Source of the DNA: Pelargonium tetragonum
Taxonomy: Eukaryota > Streptophyta > Magnoliopsida > Geraniales > Geraniaceae
Assembly (NCBI GenBank): GCA_036897445.1
Contig: JAYMTL010000048.1
Span: 1-64,000 of the forward strand
Direction of reading: 5' to 3'
Length of the DNA: 64,000 nt
Part shown: positions 34,681 to 48,599 of the stretch, piece after piece
How the letters are laid out: every line of letters starts with the position of its first letter
Numbering within the stretch: position 1 is the first letter of the stretch
Made by a program: the position numbers and the translations under genes
The notes under the pieces: model-generated
Told to the model about the DNA's origin: nothing
What the model saw: the letters and a program-made list of their open reading frames with translations, nothing else
Database searches by the model: none

Positions 34681-37600
34681 AAAACAAAGGGGCGTAGCTC
34701 TATAGGACCTAAATTACCAGCTGGGTTCTGGATTTAAGGGTCCCCTTAGCCTCGTAAATCTATTACATAAACAAAAAAGGGGTGTGCATTGCTTAAAACC
34801 CACGATTAATCTTAATAGCTTGTGTACTCCCACAAAAAAAGAGCCTGTTCTCATCTTTATGATAACAAGAGACTCTTGTATCTTTTAAAAGAGCCCTGTA
34901 ATAAAGATTAGAAGCACATTCTATAGTACACTTCTCTTTCCTTTTGACTTTAGTCTATCTTTCCTCATGTATTTTACTCGTGACACGGATCTTCAAAGAT
35001 AGAAAAGTCAAAGATTTTTGTAGTTCTTAGGATTGGAAATCTAAATTGATTGTCCTATACTCTAGTAAATACTTGGAATAGCTGAACTTCTATAAAAAGT
35101 GGAGGAACCCGTATCAATTTCCCTGCCACAATTCTTCACTTCAAACCGAACTTTCCCATAGGTCTTAAGCCAGGGCTCATCTTGTAATCATTAGTACCTG
35201 GAAGCATATTACCTTAAAAGTCAAAAGTGCTTATTTTATCAATTTTGATAACTAAAATTTAGTTGTTAACTTGCTCTAGTTAAGCTTTTTTATATGCCTC
35301 GTACTTAAGGTAAAGGTGTTGAGGGCTTTTTTATTTATAAGGGAGGGTTTAGTTCAGTTTCAGCCGAAGTCCTTAATTAATAGAGTAAGTTTCTTTTTAT
35401 CATTCTCTTATTGTTGTATGGCCTTTTTAGATGCCAATAACAGACTTTTAGAATTTACGGATCTCTAGGCTTTTTGCTTTGAAGGGAATTTTTCTTTTTT
35501 GTAACCGCCCCTGTTTAATGCTTTTATAGTGACCAATTATCCTTAATAGAATTCTAGACATATCAAAACCTTTCTTAATTTGTACTGCAACTCTATATAA
35601 AATTCTTCGGAACACCCCCTATTTTATAAAGTGAGAATCACTTAAATAGAATAATTTTCTTAATTGTTGTAGTAAAGGGAATTGAGGACTGAAAAGGGGT
35701 ATCTGCTCTTTATCTTTTTAAAGTACTTATTTTTAATACTCCAGCTTCATTGTAAAACTTTCTATTTCAAGATATGACAAAGGTTCAAATCTTGCGACAA
35801 AATAAAGTATGTACAAGAGACCCCAAGCTTACTAATAAGGCTAATAAAGCTTCAAGTATAAGCACTCTGTTTCAGCTAAAGGGGGAGCTCTTATGATTGA
35901 TTTTAAAATTTTGACTTTTCGAATATCGTACAAAGTACAAAACGGGATTTCCTTTTATAGAATAGTAGGACCCAATCTAAGAAGGCTTGGTGAATATATA
36001 AGAATGTAAACTTGTATCTTCGAAAGGGTTTCCTAGATTTTTACAGGGTTTTTGTATCAGGTTAAGGCTTAAGGATTAAAAGTGGTACTCTAGTTTCTTT
36101 TCCTTGGACTATAAAACCTCGAAATAAGTAGGTATAAAAGAATGCGGGTAACCAAATCAAATAAGGAATATAAGGCAAACACCCTTGTTGATGAAAGGTT
36201 TTGTCTGGAACACAATAAGCAGTACCTAATGCAGGTTTTAGCTCCTATATAAATCTAATTGAGGGGAATACTTAGATATTCCTATGATCCGGTGGTGGAA
36301 ACGCTTTAACTGTATTGAAAAAGAACAGGGTTTCTTGTAGTATACTAAGAGATCCTCGTTTCTGGTGATTAAATCCACGGTATATAATAGATATTTTTAT
36401 GCATAATATAGTAAATCAAAGAAAACCAAGTGAGTAGGGGTATCCTGCCCTAGGAAAGATTCCGCATATAAAGAAAGACTTTCAAGAAAAGAGAAACCCT
36501 GCTCGAAGAACTAATAAAGAACCAAAAGAAACTTGGGGGTTCCCTTACTAGATAATTTAAGATTAAAAAGAGGAGTTCAATACTAAATTCCTACTTGAGA
36601 AGGTAAGAAGTCTAGTCACAAGTGGGTTATGGGTTAACAATCAGAGGAGGTTGTGTTATACTTTCTAATGAAAAACGGGAGACCCTTCTTATTGTTTATT
36701 GTAGTTTATCAGGGTTGGGTGTGCTTCTTATTAGTAAAGGACCTATCCTCATATACAAAGTATGAGGGATCTTATCTTGGTTAAGAAAAAGTACCCAAAA
36801 ACTCAGGTTATCCTCCCAAATTTATAGAAAAAAGCCTCTCTAATTAGAATTCTAAATACTCTATTACTATATTCTGGATTAGGAGATTTAGTTAGCAAAA
36901 AGCGAGACTCCTAATTCATTTTTATTTGTCCTTATTCCAAAAATTTTTAATAGCCCCTAATTTTCTTATTTATCTTTATAAGATAAGCCTCTTTTAAACT
37001 AAACAAGGAAAACTCTATATAATAATGGATAGATTCCCTGCTTAAAATCTAAAGTAAACTTTTTCTACCAATAATGCACCAACAAATTGGATAGGGTGGT
37101 AAGGAATTGTCGTACAATTAGTTTTGACTTCGTTAAACAAAAAATGAAAAATAGCATTTCTCCCCAATGTAGGACCAAACTAAATAACTACATTCTTCTA
37201 GGGTATCCTCTTAATCGTTCATAAGTTACCCCTGACATACATTGCCCAATTACTACCGATAGGGTCTTTTTTCTTGATAAAGACTTTTTTGTTGTTTTGG
37301 TTTTAAGGGTAATATCTAAAAAAAACTTTAGACATAGTAGGAGCACACTTAATAAGGACTCCGGATCCTGCTTTAATGCGGGCTATTCTCTATACAAAGA
37401 GAATTGGAAATCCGTTGGTTTATTATGAGCGGATTTGAAACCCTTGTGTTGACCCTTAGAGACTTTGGCTAGTGTAATAAAGTACTCGGCAATTGCCCAT
37501 GAAAGTTAAGATTAGAAGCTTAAAAAAATATTGTGTACGCAGCGGGGGTCCTTATTCTTCAAATTCTAATATTAAAAGCACGAATTATAATAAGTCATTT

Positions 37601-40600
37601 TTATATGACCCTCGTTTTCACTTGCTTTACAAAAACCAGGATTGAGTTGATTGATAAATCCTTTGAACTGAAATTTTTACGGAGTAGAAGGACTCTCCTT
37701 TATAGCTAAAGGCTCTGCCCTGTACTATATTACATTACACAGGTTACCAAAAACCGCTTGGGATCCCTTCAAGTAGGCTTTTTTAAGAATCTCTCTTAAT
37801 TATAAATACAAGTTAAAGCAGAATACTATCTTACTTTTACTAATGCTGCGTCATAACTTACTTTTCGAGAATCTTAGGAAAAACCCTTGATACAAATCCT
37901 ATACAACAACATTTATTGAGTTTAGAGAAGCCTCTTTTACTACCTATTTAATTAACTAGGACCCCCCGCTACGTTCGCTAGGGACTCATAATTACAGGAT
38001 CTTAAACTAAAATTTTTGACTGAGTAGGATACTTTCTTCTAAATAGACTTTTCAATTTGATGAATCTTAATGGGGGTTCCCTACCTGCAGTAAAGCTACC
38101 CACAACTATTAACTATAACAAAACTATAGAACACAAGAGTTATAAACAATAAAAACAGCAAGACAAGGGCGGGGCCCTATAAGTTTAGACACTCTTGGCA
38201 TAACCCTGCTTTAAATACCCTTCCTTGTGTGAGCTAGAATAAATAATGAAACTTTAAAATTGTATAACATAGCCAGTATACCTCATGATACTTAGACATA
38301 AAGGGTTGTAGGACTTTTTCCGCGGCCAAGAGCAAAGAGTCATTTATATAGATTATATATAATATAAACCCTTTACTCTTTTTTATTTGGTTTTAACAAA
38401 AGATTTTTGATAGCTGATTAACGGGTTTATTTATTTTATATGGAGCTCCTTTGTTCTATTTATCAAAAAGGGGTTTCCAGGCTTTAATTAGAGAAAAAAA
38501 TAGGAGCACCCCTTAGACGTACTCATAAAAAGAGATATGTATTGAGTATCTCATGCAGAATCCATTAAACAACTTAGGCAGTCTTGTAAAAAGTGAGAAT
38601 TTTTGTAATTTAGCCGTAACTTATATATTAGATATTTGGAACACCGGGTACTGCCATACAAAAAAGCAAAGAATTCTGTATTGCTTTGGATGATATAAGT
38701 AATAGAACTTCGCATAATAATAATTCAAACTAAAAACCCCATCTTACTTTTTTTTTAGGAAACTCTAGAGCTAATCAAGGATCCTAAAGATCTTTATCTT
38801 TTATATATTTCTCATATTCAATACTGTACCCGCATTTACACAAGAATTGCCCAGAACAGCCTTACTTCCGAGATTTCCCTCTAGCTTAATAATTGCGCGG
38901 AAATGCAGGAATAGAGGCCCTATATAAAATTTTGACTTCCAGCCATTGAGAGACATATAACAATAGTTTATTTATTATACAAGTATACAAGGAAACTCGG
39001 TTTTCACCAAGCTCCTGAGGAGAGCTCCTAGTAACACTACTCAATAAACCTACTTTGATCGGACAAAGCTCTTAACAATCTTTTCCGTTTTGAGTATTCG
39101 AATATATAGTGATTTATTATGGTCGAATCTAGGAGCTCCTTATCGTAGAGGCTCTAGTAGGGCCTTCTCTAAATCAAATTATTATTACTTTTGATCTGTA
39201 CTTAGTTAGATTAGAAACTTTTTATGGACAAGGAACTCAAATATTTTAAACTCCCTGGGTTATGAGTTTCGGGTTGTGTTGGTAGAATCCCAAGCAAGAG
39301 AGTTTAGCGCTTTGTAGTAAGTCAAACTTTTTTATTAAAGTAAGGCAAAGAAAAAGGATAAGCAGTTGTACTAAGTGAAGTCTCTTTGAGTATTTTGGAG
39401 CTAGAGAGATTTCAATTTCAGTTGAGATTCTTTCTAAAGGTTTACGGGACTTAGGTGCAGTATAAAGGGGGGTCCTGGTTGTTGCAGTATCAAAGGAAGA
39501 GCTCCTCAGAATTAAATAATTAATTAGAAAAATCCTAGCTAACAAGAGCCAGTTAAAGCAGCACGAGGAGACACAGGGGTTATACACCAAAAAGCTTTAG
39601 TAAGCACCTTTCTTATTTTATCTCTAAGCATTTATACTTACAGAAGTCCTTTTGCGAACTCTATATTGAATAGACTTTCTTTTTTGGTTGAGTGGAGTAC
39701 TCTTAGGATTCTTTAAACCCAATGCCTGGAGTTTGACTTTACCCTAAAAAACAAGGCATAAACCAGATAAATTGACGGAGCTTCTATGAGAAAGTCTACC
39801 GATGCCTCACCTTTTTTTATTACTCAGTTTTGTGAATTTACCAAAAGGGTAAGATATGAAATATAATGAATAAAATCTAGAAAATGGTTAGTTAATTAAA
39901 AAAAGATCTTGAAATCCCTGCTAAATCGGGGTCAGATGGTAGGGCTAATACCTTCTCAATCACAAAAATAGAAACTAGTTTACCCCCCCAGTATTCATAC
40001 TGCTATTATAAAAACTACAATCAAAGAGGGTATACTCCTACTAATCCGGGCGGACCCGTTCTTCATTTCATATTATGGAAAATTATACTTAGATTTCAGT
40101 CTTAGACTACCCCAGTTTATATATAATTATAAGATCTAGCTTGCTTAATTCAATCATATAGAAATGTTTTTGCTATAACCCCTCGATATAAACGCATTTT
40201 GGGTAGAACCTTGGCAGAGGACTCTTAATAAATATTAAAATGACAGCTTCCTTTTATTATTATCTTTCTTAAAAAACTACTTTAAGCAAGACTGCTAAGT
40301 AGAGTTTTAAGTTTTAAAGTTTTTTTTACTGAACCGCGGTACAAATCACAAGTATTAGTTCTAGCATTTTACCCTTAAACAAAAAATTCTGGTAATTAAA
40401 TCTCAGAAAACAAACCTAATCGAGAAGTTGATCAACAAAACCCATCTAATATCTTCCCTTTAGGAAAGCTCAGTGTTAGAAAAAGATCTTTTTCTGTACA
40501 TAAGTATAAATAAGGGGTACTTTCCCTACTGAATAAACGTACTTGACAAAGTGCTAAATTCCTAGCCTTTCTATATAAACCTTCTACTAATCAGCTAAAG

Positions 40601-43600
40601 GGTAAGAAAACAAGGGTCCCTTGTATTATTATTCGTTTAGAGAAAATGAAACTATACTCTACGCGAGTAGGTATAACAGGTATAGGAGGAGAACTAACAT
40701 GTTTAGGGATTGAGAATTAAAGGTTAAGGAGACTCCTAGTATCTTGTTAATTGAGAGAGTACGTACATAGTCAAATTAATAATAAATAGCATCAGGCTCA
40801 AACTTTAGCTTAAAAAAGAGGGTAGAAGTGCATATAATAAAATAAGTTTAGATTCCTAAAAGGGATCCCGGTTTCTTGTTAACAACTATAATAAATAGGT
40901 TTAAAAAGTACAACATCAATTTTTAAGGGATATGTTGTTGTCGAGAATCAAATTCGAGAATTCCTTGGTTACAATGAATACTTATTGTCCCTAATTTATA
41001 GTTAGGAAAAGTATACGACTTGATTAAAAAAAGAAAATAGATATTCTACTTTTATTTAGAAATCTTAATCTAAAATACCTAAGTTACGCTGTCTATATGT
41101 TTAGTGCTAGTTGTTGGTTCGAACCCCATGTCTTGTTAACTCTGCGTCGAGAAGAATTCTTTATAGTATAAAAAAGCAAATTAATACCTAGATGCTCGTC
41201 TTATGTTTCCACCAGGGTAACGAGAATTTCATTCTTCTAAGAGGGCCCCCTTTTATAGAGCTCTAACTAGGGTTTCTAATATACCATACTTTCTTTTTAT
41301 TTGAATAGGCCGAAACATTAGCTATTACTGGAAGAAAGCACAAAAGAAAGGGAGTAAAGTTAAGGAGTTTTATTATCCGCCAAACTTTCCCTTGAAATAA
41401 CTTATATAGCTAGCGGGTTTCGGGGTGCTTAAAGCCAAGTATTCCCAGTATAACCGGAAATTTTTGCAATTACAAATTACGTAGAAAGTAGTTGTAGCAT
41501 CAAAAAGGGGGTTGTTAACGGCACCTGAAGCGCGCTCTGTGCAAGCCTATTCTTTATACTTATATATAATTTTGTCTAGTCTTATCTTAGGCTCCAAATT
41601 TAGATTGAAGTTCCTTCCACAAGTAGCGGGTTCCCACTTTAAGAGTTGTTGTCTTGTGTATATTTTTTTTACCCCTTGGATACCTAGAAAACCTTTAGAT
41701 ATTTCCTAAATGAAAAGTGTACTATAAGGAGGTCCTCTACAAATTTTGTATAAGGACAGAAATAGCAGGGACAACTCCTTAAAAAAGAAAAGAGGATTGC
41801 CTAAAAATTAAAAACCTAGCTACGAAAAAGGAAATTAGTAATTGAAAGACTTTGATAGTAGGTACCTTTTAAAAAAATCCAGTGGATTTATCCTTTTTTT
41901 GCATTCGGTAGATTGGTATGATAAACCTTAGGTATCGGCTCATATGTCCATGTATAAGAAAAGAAGCGGAGATAAAGGCCCCGCCAAAGAGGGTACCTAA
42001 CTGCAAAGCTAGGCTTTCTCAAGGATTTCTTTCAAGCTATATTTTGATCTTCATAATTTTTTGTGTTCATACTCTCCCACAAAAGATGTTGCAGGAGCCT
42101 GATTATAATAAAAATAAAATTGGGAATATAAGGAATGGTCATAGAATAGGAAGCAGAATCACTTAGTTAGATATAGAACCCTTTTTGGTGTATACTCTTA
42201 TCCACAGAATGAAAGCAATAATCGATAAAACGCAGGCAGAAGAAATTCAAAATTAATAGGGGTTCTAGTCAGTTTAAGTACATACAATATTTAGTATATA
42301 GCACCTATAATTGTTTAAGTTCTCAATTACGGTACTATAAAAGGTTTCAAGTTTTAAGGAATTTCTGCTCTTAAAATTATGACTAAGAATTTAATTGTTA
42401 TCTAATTTTCAAAGTGCACCCTGCTAAGTTTTCCTTGCTTTAGAAATATTGAGTTTGGTATAGTTTTATTAAGCCCTTAATAAAAGAGTGAGCGTAATTC
42501 TCTTTTTAATAAATAAGGCGGGGCTTTAGGGTATCGCAGACCTACAAAACAAAAATTATTGATAATAGGAATCCTTTCCTTGTCTAAAGTCTAAAAATTC
42601 TCCTTCTTCGAGCGGGGGCTTTTAAAGAGGATAAGCAACAGCACAAAATGGATAACCGTGTCTCCTGGAATACCCAGCGGACTCTTCTTAATAAGTATAG
42701 AGAGCCTAAACCCTCGAATATTATACTACCGAGTTCCTGGTCAGGATCTATATTGTATTTGTGTTCTGACCGCAAAGGGCTAAAGTTTTGTAATAAGTCC
42801 ATAGTTGAAACCTTTGCTACTTAATATTCTACCGAAAAAGGCATATCTCTAGCGATTTCGCAAGTTTTAGGGGTCTTGTGCTCCCTTTCCAAATGGTGGT
42901 GAATATCTGTGAATTTAATTAAAGATCTTTCTTTCTACTTTACCCCTGGTCAAGAGTATACAAATATTAGAGCTCTTACTAATTAATATCTATAATTTTT
43001 ACGAGAGGCTCTTTAATTTATAACCCAGGGATCCTAGACTTCTCGTTTTGACTCCTTACTTGTAGATACGTGAAGTTCTCGAAGCAAGTGGAGGTATAAT
43101 TTGAAAAGTTGACCCACTTTTTAAGCCCAGGTTTATAAGTCAATTTATTGCTCAGCGTAATACCTGTAATATAGACACTACCTCAAAAGGAAGTTCTTGT
43201 CAAGTTAAAAACTAACTAGATTGTCAAAACTTTGTTGCTTTCAAATAAATAAGTTTATAAAAGCTTAAGGATCGGCTTTTCAAAGTCTTTTTTCTTCTAT
43301 TATTAAGGGTCTTTAGACACCTGTACTAAGAAAACAATAACTAACAAGAATAAATATTAGACCCACCGTAGCTCCTTACGACTGCTCAAGTAATAGCCAT
43401 TTTTCTTAGCCAAGAAAAAAAGCACTTCGTACCCTATGCATATCAAGAGACCGGAAAAACAAGGGCCCTTATACTTATAACCGAGAAAACCCCGTGGTTT
43501 CTTTAATAAGAGTTCCATAATTACCCTAAAGGGATCCTTTTCCACGGGAATTCTTTAGACGCGAGCTCCAGTCGGTGTGACTTTATTTAGAAAGAATAAC

Positions 43601-43924
43601 TACAAAGCAATGCGGAATTTTAAAACAAAAAAGACACGCAAAATAGCAAGCCCGGTCAATGGAAATGCCGTGTTATAGTGTTATATTATAATAGGTGCTC
43701 TATATACTCTGAACTGAAGAGTATTAAACATAAAAAGGGTCATTCTCAATTTTACTTATCCCTGATTTTCTGGATTCTAAAGAGCACCCCCTTTCACTTA
43801 CTTTATAGGATAAAAAGAGGAGCTTCTGTATATAATGTGTAAAGTCCCAGTAAATTTAAGTTCAATTGAGAGGCAAAAATCTTTCTTTATAAAAACCTTG
43901 AATCTTCCAATATATAAAGACTAT

Positions 43925-43938
43925 TTCAATATATTGAA
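43925..43938. repeat. 14-bp perfect palindrome
   Basis: TTCAATATATTGAA is its own reverse complement, and a near match to one half (TCCAATATAT) lies about 20 bases upstream. Palindromes of this length built on TATA are expected occasionally in AT-rich DNA. Confidence 0.6.
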
Positions 43939-46900
43939 GAAGAAAAATACCAGACTTGTAAGTACTTCATGTTTGTAAGGAATAGAGGATTTTTTTTCTT
44001 GTTGTTGTTGAGTAGAACTTAGATGCTTGAATCGAAGTTGAGGTAATACAAAAACTTGGCAAGCTCTGTGCTAATAATCAAAAGCCGGAGTTGCACCTTT
44101 TGCTAAACAGATAAATGTAAAAGAATTCCATTTCTTATCAAACACTAGCTACTAGAGCACCACCTTTATTTTATAGAAGGAAAACCCATATATATACACT
44201 TATCAAGATTAAAAAGGCTTAGTATGGAGAAATTGGCCCCCGGAGTAACAACAGCTTGCAAAAAGAATCGGGAATTCTATCAACCTGCTTAAGGCGCGAC
44301 TTATAGGGATCCTAGGGTTCTCAATTGTGTTAAATTAATTTGATACGAAAGAGGTCTTCTCTTATACTTATAATAAAAATAAGGTTACTGATTCTACTTA
44401 ACAGTAACTCCTCCTTTGTATATCTTTTAATATCTTAGCAACCAATTCTTTTGCTCTTATTTTTACTAGAGTCTTAGCCCAACCTTTTTCTATATATTCC
44501 TTGTTAGATTTGATTTATTATACATAAAACACCGATTAGAGTGTTCCCTTTAGAGCAACCCTTTTGTGTTTTTTAAGAATTACTGAGAGTTTCTGCAAAT
44601 TAGAACTTTGGCGATCTAAGCAGTTATAAAGTTTTGCCAGAACCCCGTATATATATATTAATTATCCCATCTAAAGTCTCAGAAATTCTTTTTAGCGGAT
44701 TAGCGGAGTCCTCTTTTCCTTTCTAGATCTACCCAAACAAATTTAACAGGTTATGCTCAATTAGAAGAAAGATTTTCAAATTTATATACGCTATAAAACT
44801 CTGAGGGAATCCAACTATGAGACACTCCTTCTAAGGAAGTATACTTTTATTTAGAAATAAGCAAACAGGTTTTGAGCTATAGTTACGCTTTTTTAAGTTT
44901 TTTGGAAGTTCTGGCTAGGGGTTATATACCTCAATTATCTTTTATTTGGTATTAAAGTTTAACTAGTATTGTCTATAATTATAGTATTCCTTTCCGACTC
45001 TTTGACTTAATATAGACCTCCCTTACGTAAGGCTTTTTTCAATCTAGAAGAAAATCCTCTGCCAGACTTGTATATATAGATAATTACAAGAAATTCAAGC
45101 TATTACGCTTTATGTGTATAAATAAATCCGCTTAGACCAGAATATAAGGAGCTCCTCGCTATACCTAACTTTAGGTAATAACACAAGTCTGATCTTTTAG
45201 CTAAGGATTTCCTAGTTTCTGTCAAAAGGGGGAAAGTTTAGCTCAATTTGAAGGATATAGGATGTGCCAAAAAATCTTCCTTTGTTTCGGACTTCTTTTT
45301 TCTAGAATAACAATAGTAAGGTTAAAGTAGGATATAAAAAAGATTTTTTGCTTTCCTTTTTATTACTAAAATTTACATTATGGATAAAGTTAGCTTTTAC
45401 TGAGTGGTTCTCTTTTGTATAGTTGGCTTTTTACGGGTATACTTTTGCTTTCATTCCTTTGTTTAGTGATTTTTTTTGAAGTCCTACATTAGAAGCCTTA
45501 ACACCTTAATTTAGAATAAGGCCCCTTTATCAAAAATCCAAACTTCGCTCTTTTTTGTTAATATTAAGAGATTTTAAGCTTTATACTTTATCCGGGCAGT
45601 TACACACCAGGCTTATTATCTAGAGACTAGAACTTCTGTACAGTAAAAAGAAAAGATTGAGAATACAAGACTCGTTGTTTATTTAAAGTGCTTTATAGGA
45701 TCCGAGCTTAGTATGCTACTTAGAAGAATTCCTTTTTTAATAGAAAGTCTTGCTTTTACCTTTTACAAGGCATATAAACTAAGTGTACCGGATAAAGGGT
45801 TACCCATATTACAAAGTTGTTTCTAATGCTAAGGTGAAACTTTAAAAGAAGAAATTCTACTTTATAATTGAAGCTGCACTTTTTGGTAAAAGTTAAATTA
45901 CTATATTAATATTTTAAGGTTGCTGCTACTTTCACTTTTCTGTTAGTTTTCTAAATTCGGGTGAAAGTCTTATTGTAAAAATGATCGTGAAGATATATTA
46001 TCTAAAAAGCACCTATAAAAAGAAAGTACGAAATGCCCCATTTGATCTAAGAAATGAAAATTTCCCTAAACCTAATGTTGGAAAGATACTGAGAAACTTA
46101 CATAACAAAAAGACCCTTGCTTAAATACTAGGACGGATTAGAGCTAAACTTAGTATATAACTTAATTGAAATAAGAGTTAAAAAGGATAGTCTCGATTTA
46201 CCCTAGGCTTGCTTATCATAAGGAAAGACACCGCTGTAGGCTTTATTTACCGGGGCTCTCTAAGAGAAAAAGTAGATCAGGAAGTAGAGTTTATTCGCCT
46301 ATTTTTTAATTTAATGTTTTGTTAAAAATAGAAATTATAAAGAATTATTAAGGGCTGAAAAATTCCCGAAGGGGGTCCCCGACGACTCCTACTTCTCGAA
46401 AAAGTAAGTCAAACTCCCGGATCCTTTAGAATTTCCTACTTTTTCTTTTATTAATCGAGGCAGATCCGGCACTACGAATACAACCAAATTCCTTTTTTGT
46501 TCTGTGTTTTTTAGGAGTTCCTAAATTGGCGCATAACCGAGTAACAAGTTACTCCCTGCCTTTGACTCTCGCTGCGTTAATAGGGGTCTCCCTTAGTGGA
46601 ATCCGGGATTTTTGGCTGCAAAGTCCTTTTATGCCTAACAAGAAAATACGATATTTTATGAGGAACCCTTAAAAACGAAGATTTTACACAAGACACCTCT
46701 ATATTTATAAGCCAGGTCCAGGTATATAGAAAGACTTTGATATGGGGTTGGGATGGGAAATGCCCTTTTCAAATAAAATCTTAATCTGATCTGCACAGTA
46801 TCTTGAGTACGGAATTTGTAAACAAAGTACTAACCTTTTTATGAATCAAAGCAAGTGGAAAGATTTTTCTGACACGCAGGAGGTCGCATTCCTTTTAATG

Positions 46901-48577
46901 GAGAACAAAAATAGAAATAAGGTTGCAAAAGTAGATAGAGCAGCCAAGGCATTAGGCATATGTACTTATGATAAACTTGTTTTATATTGTTAATACAAAA
47001 AAAAGGGAGAATTAAGTACAATTAATTAGAACTCTATAGGAAGTCGACTCTGTGTGAACTTTAATTATCAACTATTCTTTCTAGTCAGGCCAGATCAAAA
47101 GTACGCTTTTTGCTTACTTTTAGTATCTGTAATTTTAAGTATTTACTACATAAGGATCTCCTTGAAGTAAGTACTCTTTCTTATAGTTATAGTCTTTCTT
47201 GTTTTAAGGCTAATAAAGCAATTTCAGAAAGAAAAGGATCCTCTTAGATATAAGATATGGAAGTTGTTAGATAAAATAGAGTTAATAAACTTCAATGGGT
47301 TTAATAGAATCAATCCTTGAGAATAATAAAGAGAGAGTAAGAATCCCCCTTAAAATATGCTGCCGAACTGTAGAATTAAAAGTATATAGAACCCTGTTTC
47401 CCATAAAGACTTGTATTACCACCGTCAAACTTGAGGGAAGCTCTGTCTCTTAAAAGCAGGCATACGTGTAACAACAAGAAGGATATTTGCTTTTTAGGGC
47501 TCAAATAAGAAATTTTTAGCTCGCTTAAGATAAGGATTTCCTTATGATATTTAAAGTTAACGTTCCCCTTTACCTATTCCTTAAAGGGTTACTTAAATTT
47601 AGTTAGTCAGCAATTTGAGCGAGTCGTACCTTTACATACTTGTTTTTACACTGGAGTCTCCTGATCTAGATAATTCTTAACCTCCCAGCAAAGAGCGGCG
47701 CTCTCTCTATTTGCTTTGAAAAGAGGAATTCGCTTTTCTAGAAGACTCCTCTTATGCTTACCAAGAGATTTCGTTTTTGCTTATACAGACAGAGGGTTCA
47801 CATTTATTTCGAGTAACAGGGGCCGCTATAAAAAAATGACCCTAAGCTTATACTAATAAAGATCTTAAAAAAATCCCATATATTTTGATCGTGAAATCTC
47901 TTCTCTTAGTTGGAAAAAGTAGAGTATTAAAATCTAAGAAAAATGTAAGTTCCTATAGTGGCTACTAGTCGCATAGCCTATACTCCCGCTGAATAAGTAT
48001 CTTGTACAGTACTACTAAAATGAACGCAAGGTCGAGAGTTCAAATTGTACTAATTGTAAAAAAGCTTCATACTTTAATATGGATACCCTGAAATTTCCTT
48101 GCTAAGATTCGAACCCACGGGCACTCACTTCATTTACTGGTGACGTACTTGTAATTCACTATATATATTTCACTTCTTACCTATTAACTCTTCTATTACT
48201 TATTACCAACTGACTTATAGAAATGGCTTATAGAATTGAATAACAGATATTGAATGACTTTATCTAAGTCATTTCATCAAACATAGTTTTGTATATATTA
48301 GACTTTTCCGGGGTTGAGAAATTTGTTTCGTTGCTTGCTAAATGTAGCCTCATAAGATACTGGACTTATACGATCTGAGTATTCAAGATACCAGGCACTC
48401 CTTCATTTCGACCTTCCCATGTAAGCTTTATCCATTGGATTTTATAAAACTAACTCGCTACTCTAAGACCGGCCCTCTAGGCAACAAACTAAAGCTGAAA
48501 TCCCCCTCTCTTCGTTATTTAAGGAGTATTTTAAGGTAAATTTCTATTGATTGAGTGCAAGCACCTGCGCCCATAAC

Positions 48578-48599
48578 TTTTCTAGTTCTAGCTAGAAAA
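48578..48599. repeat. 8-bp hairpin
   Basis: TTTTCTAG and CTAGAAAA flank a six-base loop TTCTAG, itself carrying a third CTAG-related word. No function is assigned. Confidence 0.55.

Noticed and set aside
39246-39590. 114-codon open frame, minus strand
   Set aside because: It starts with TTG, contains no ATG, and shows no recognisable motif.
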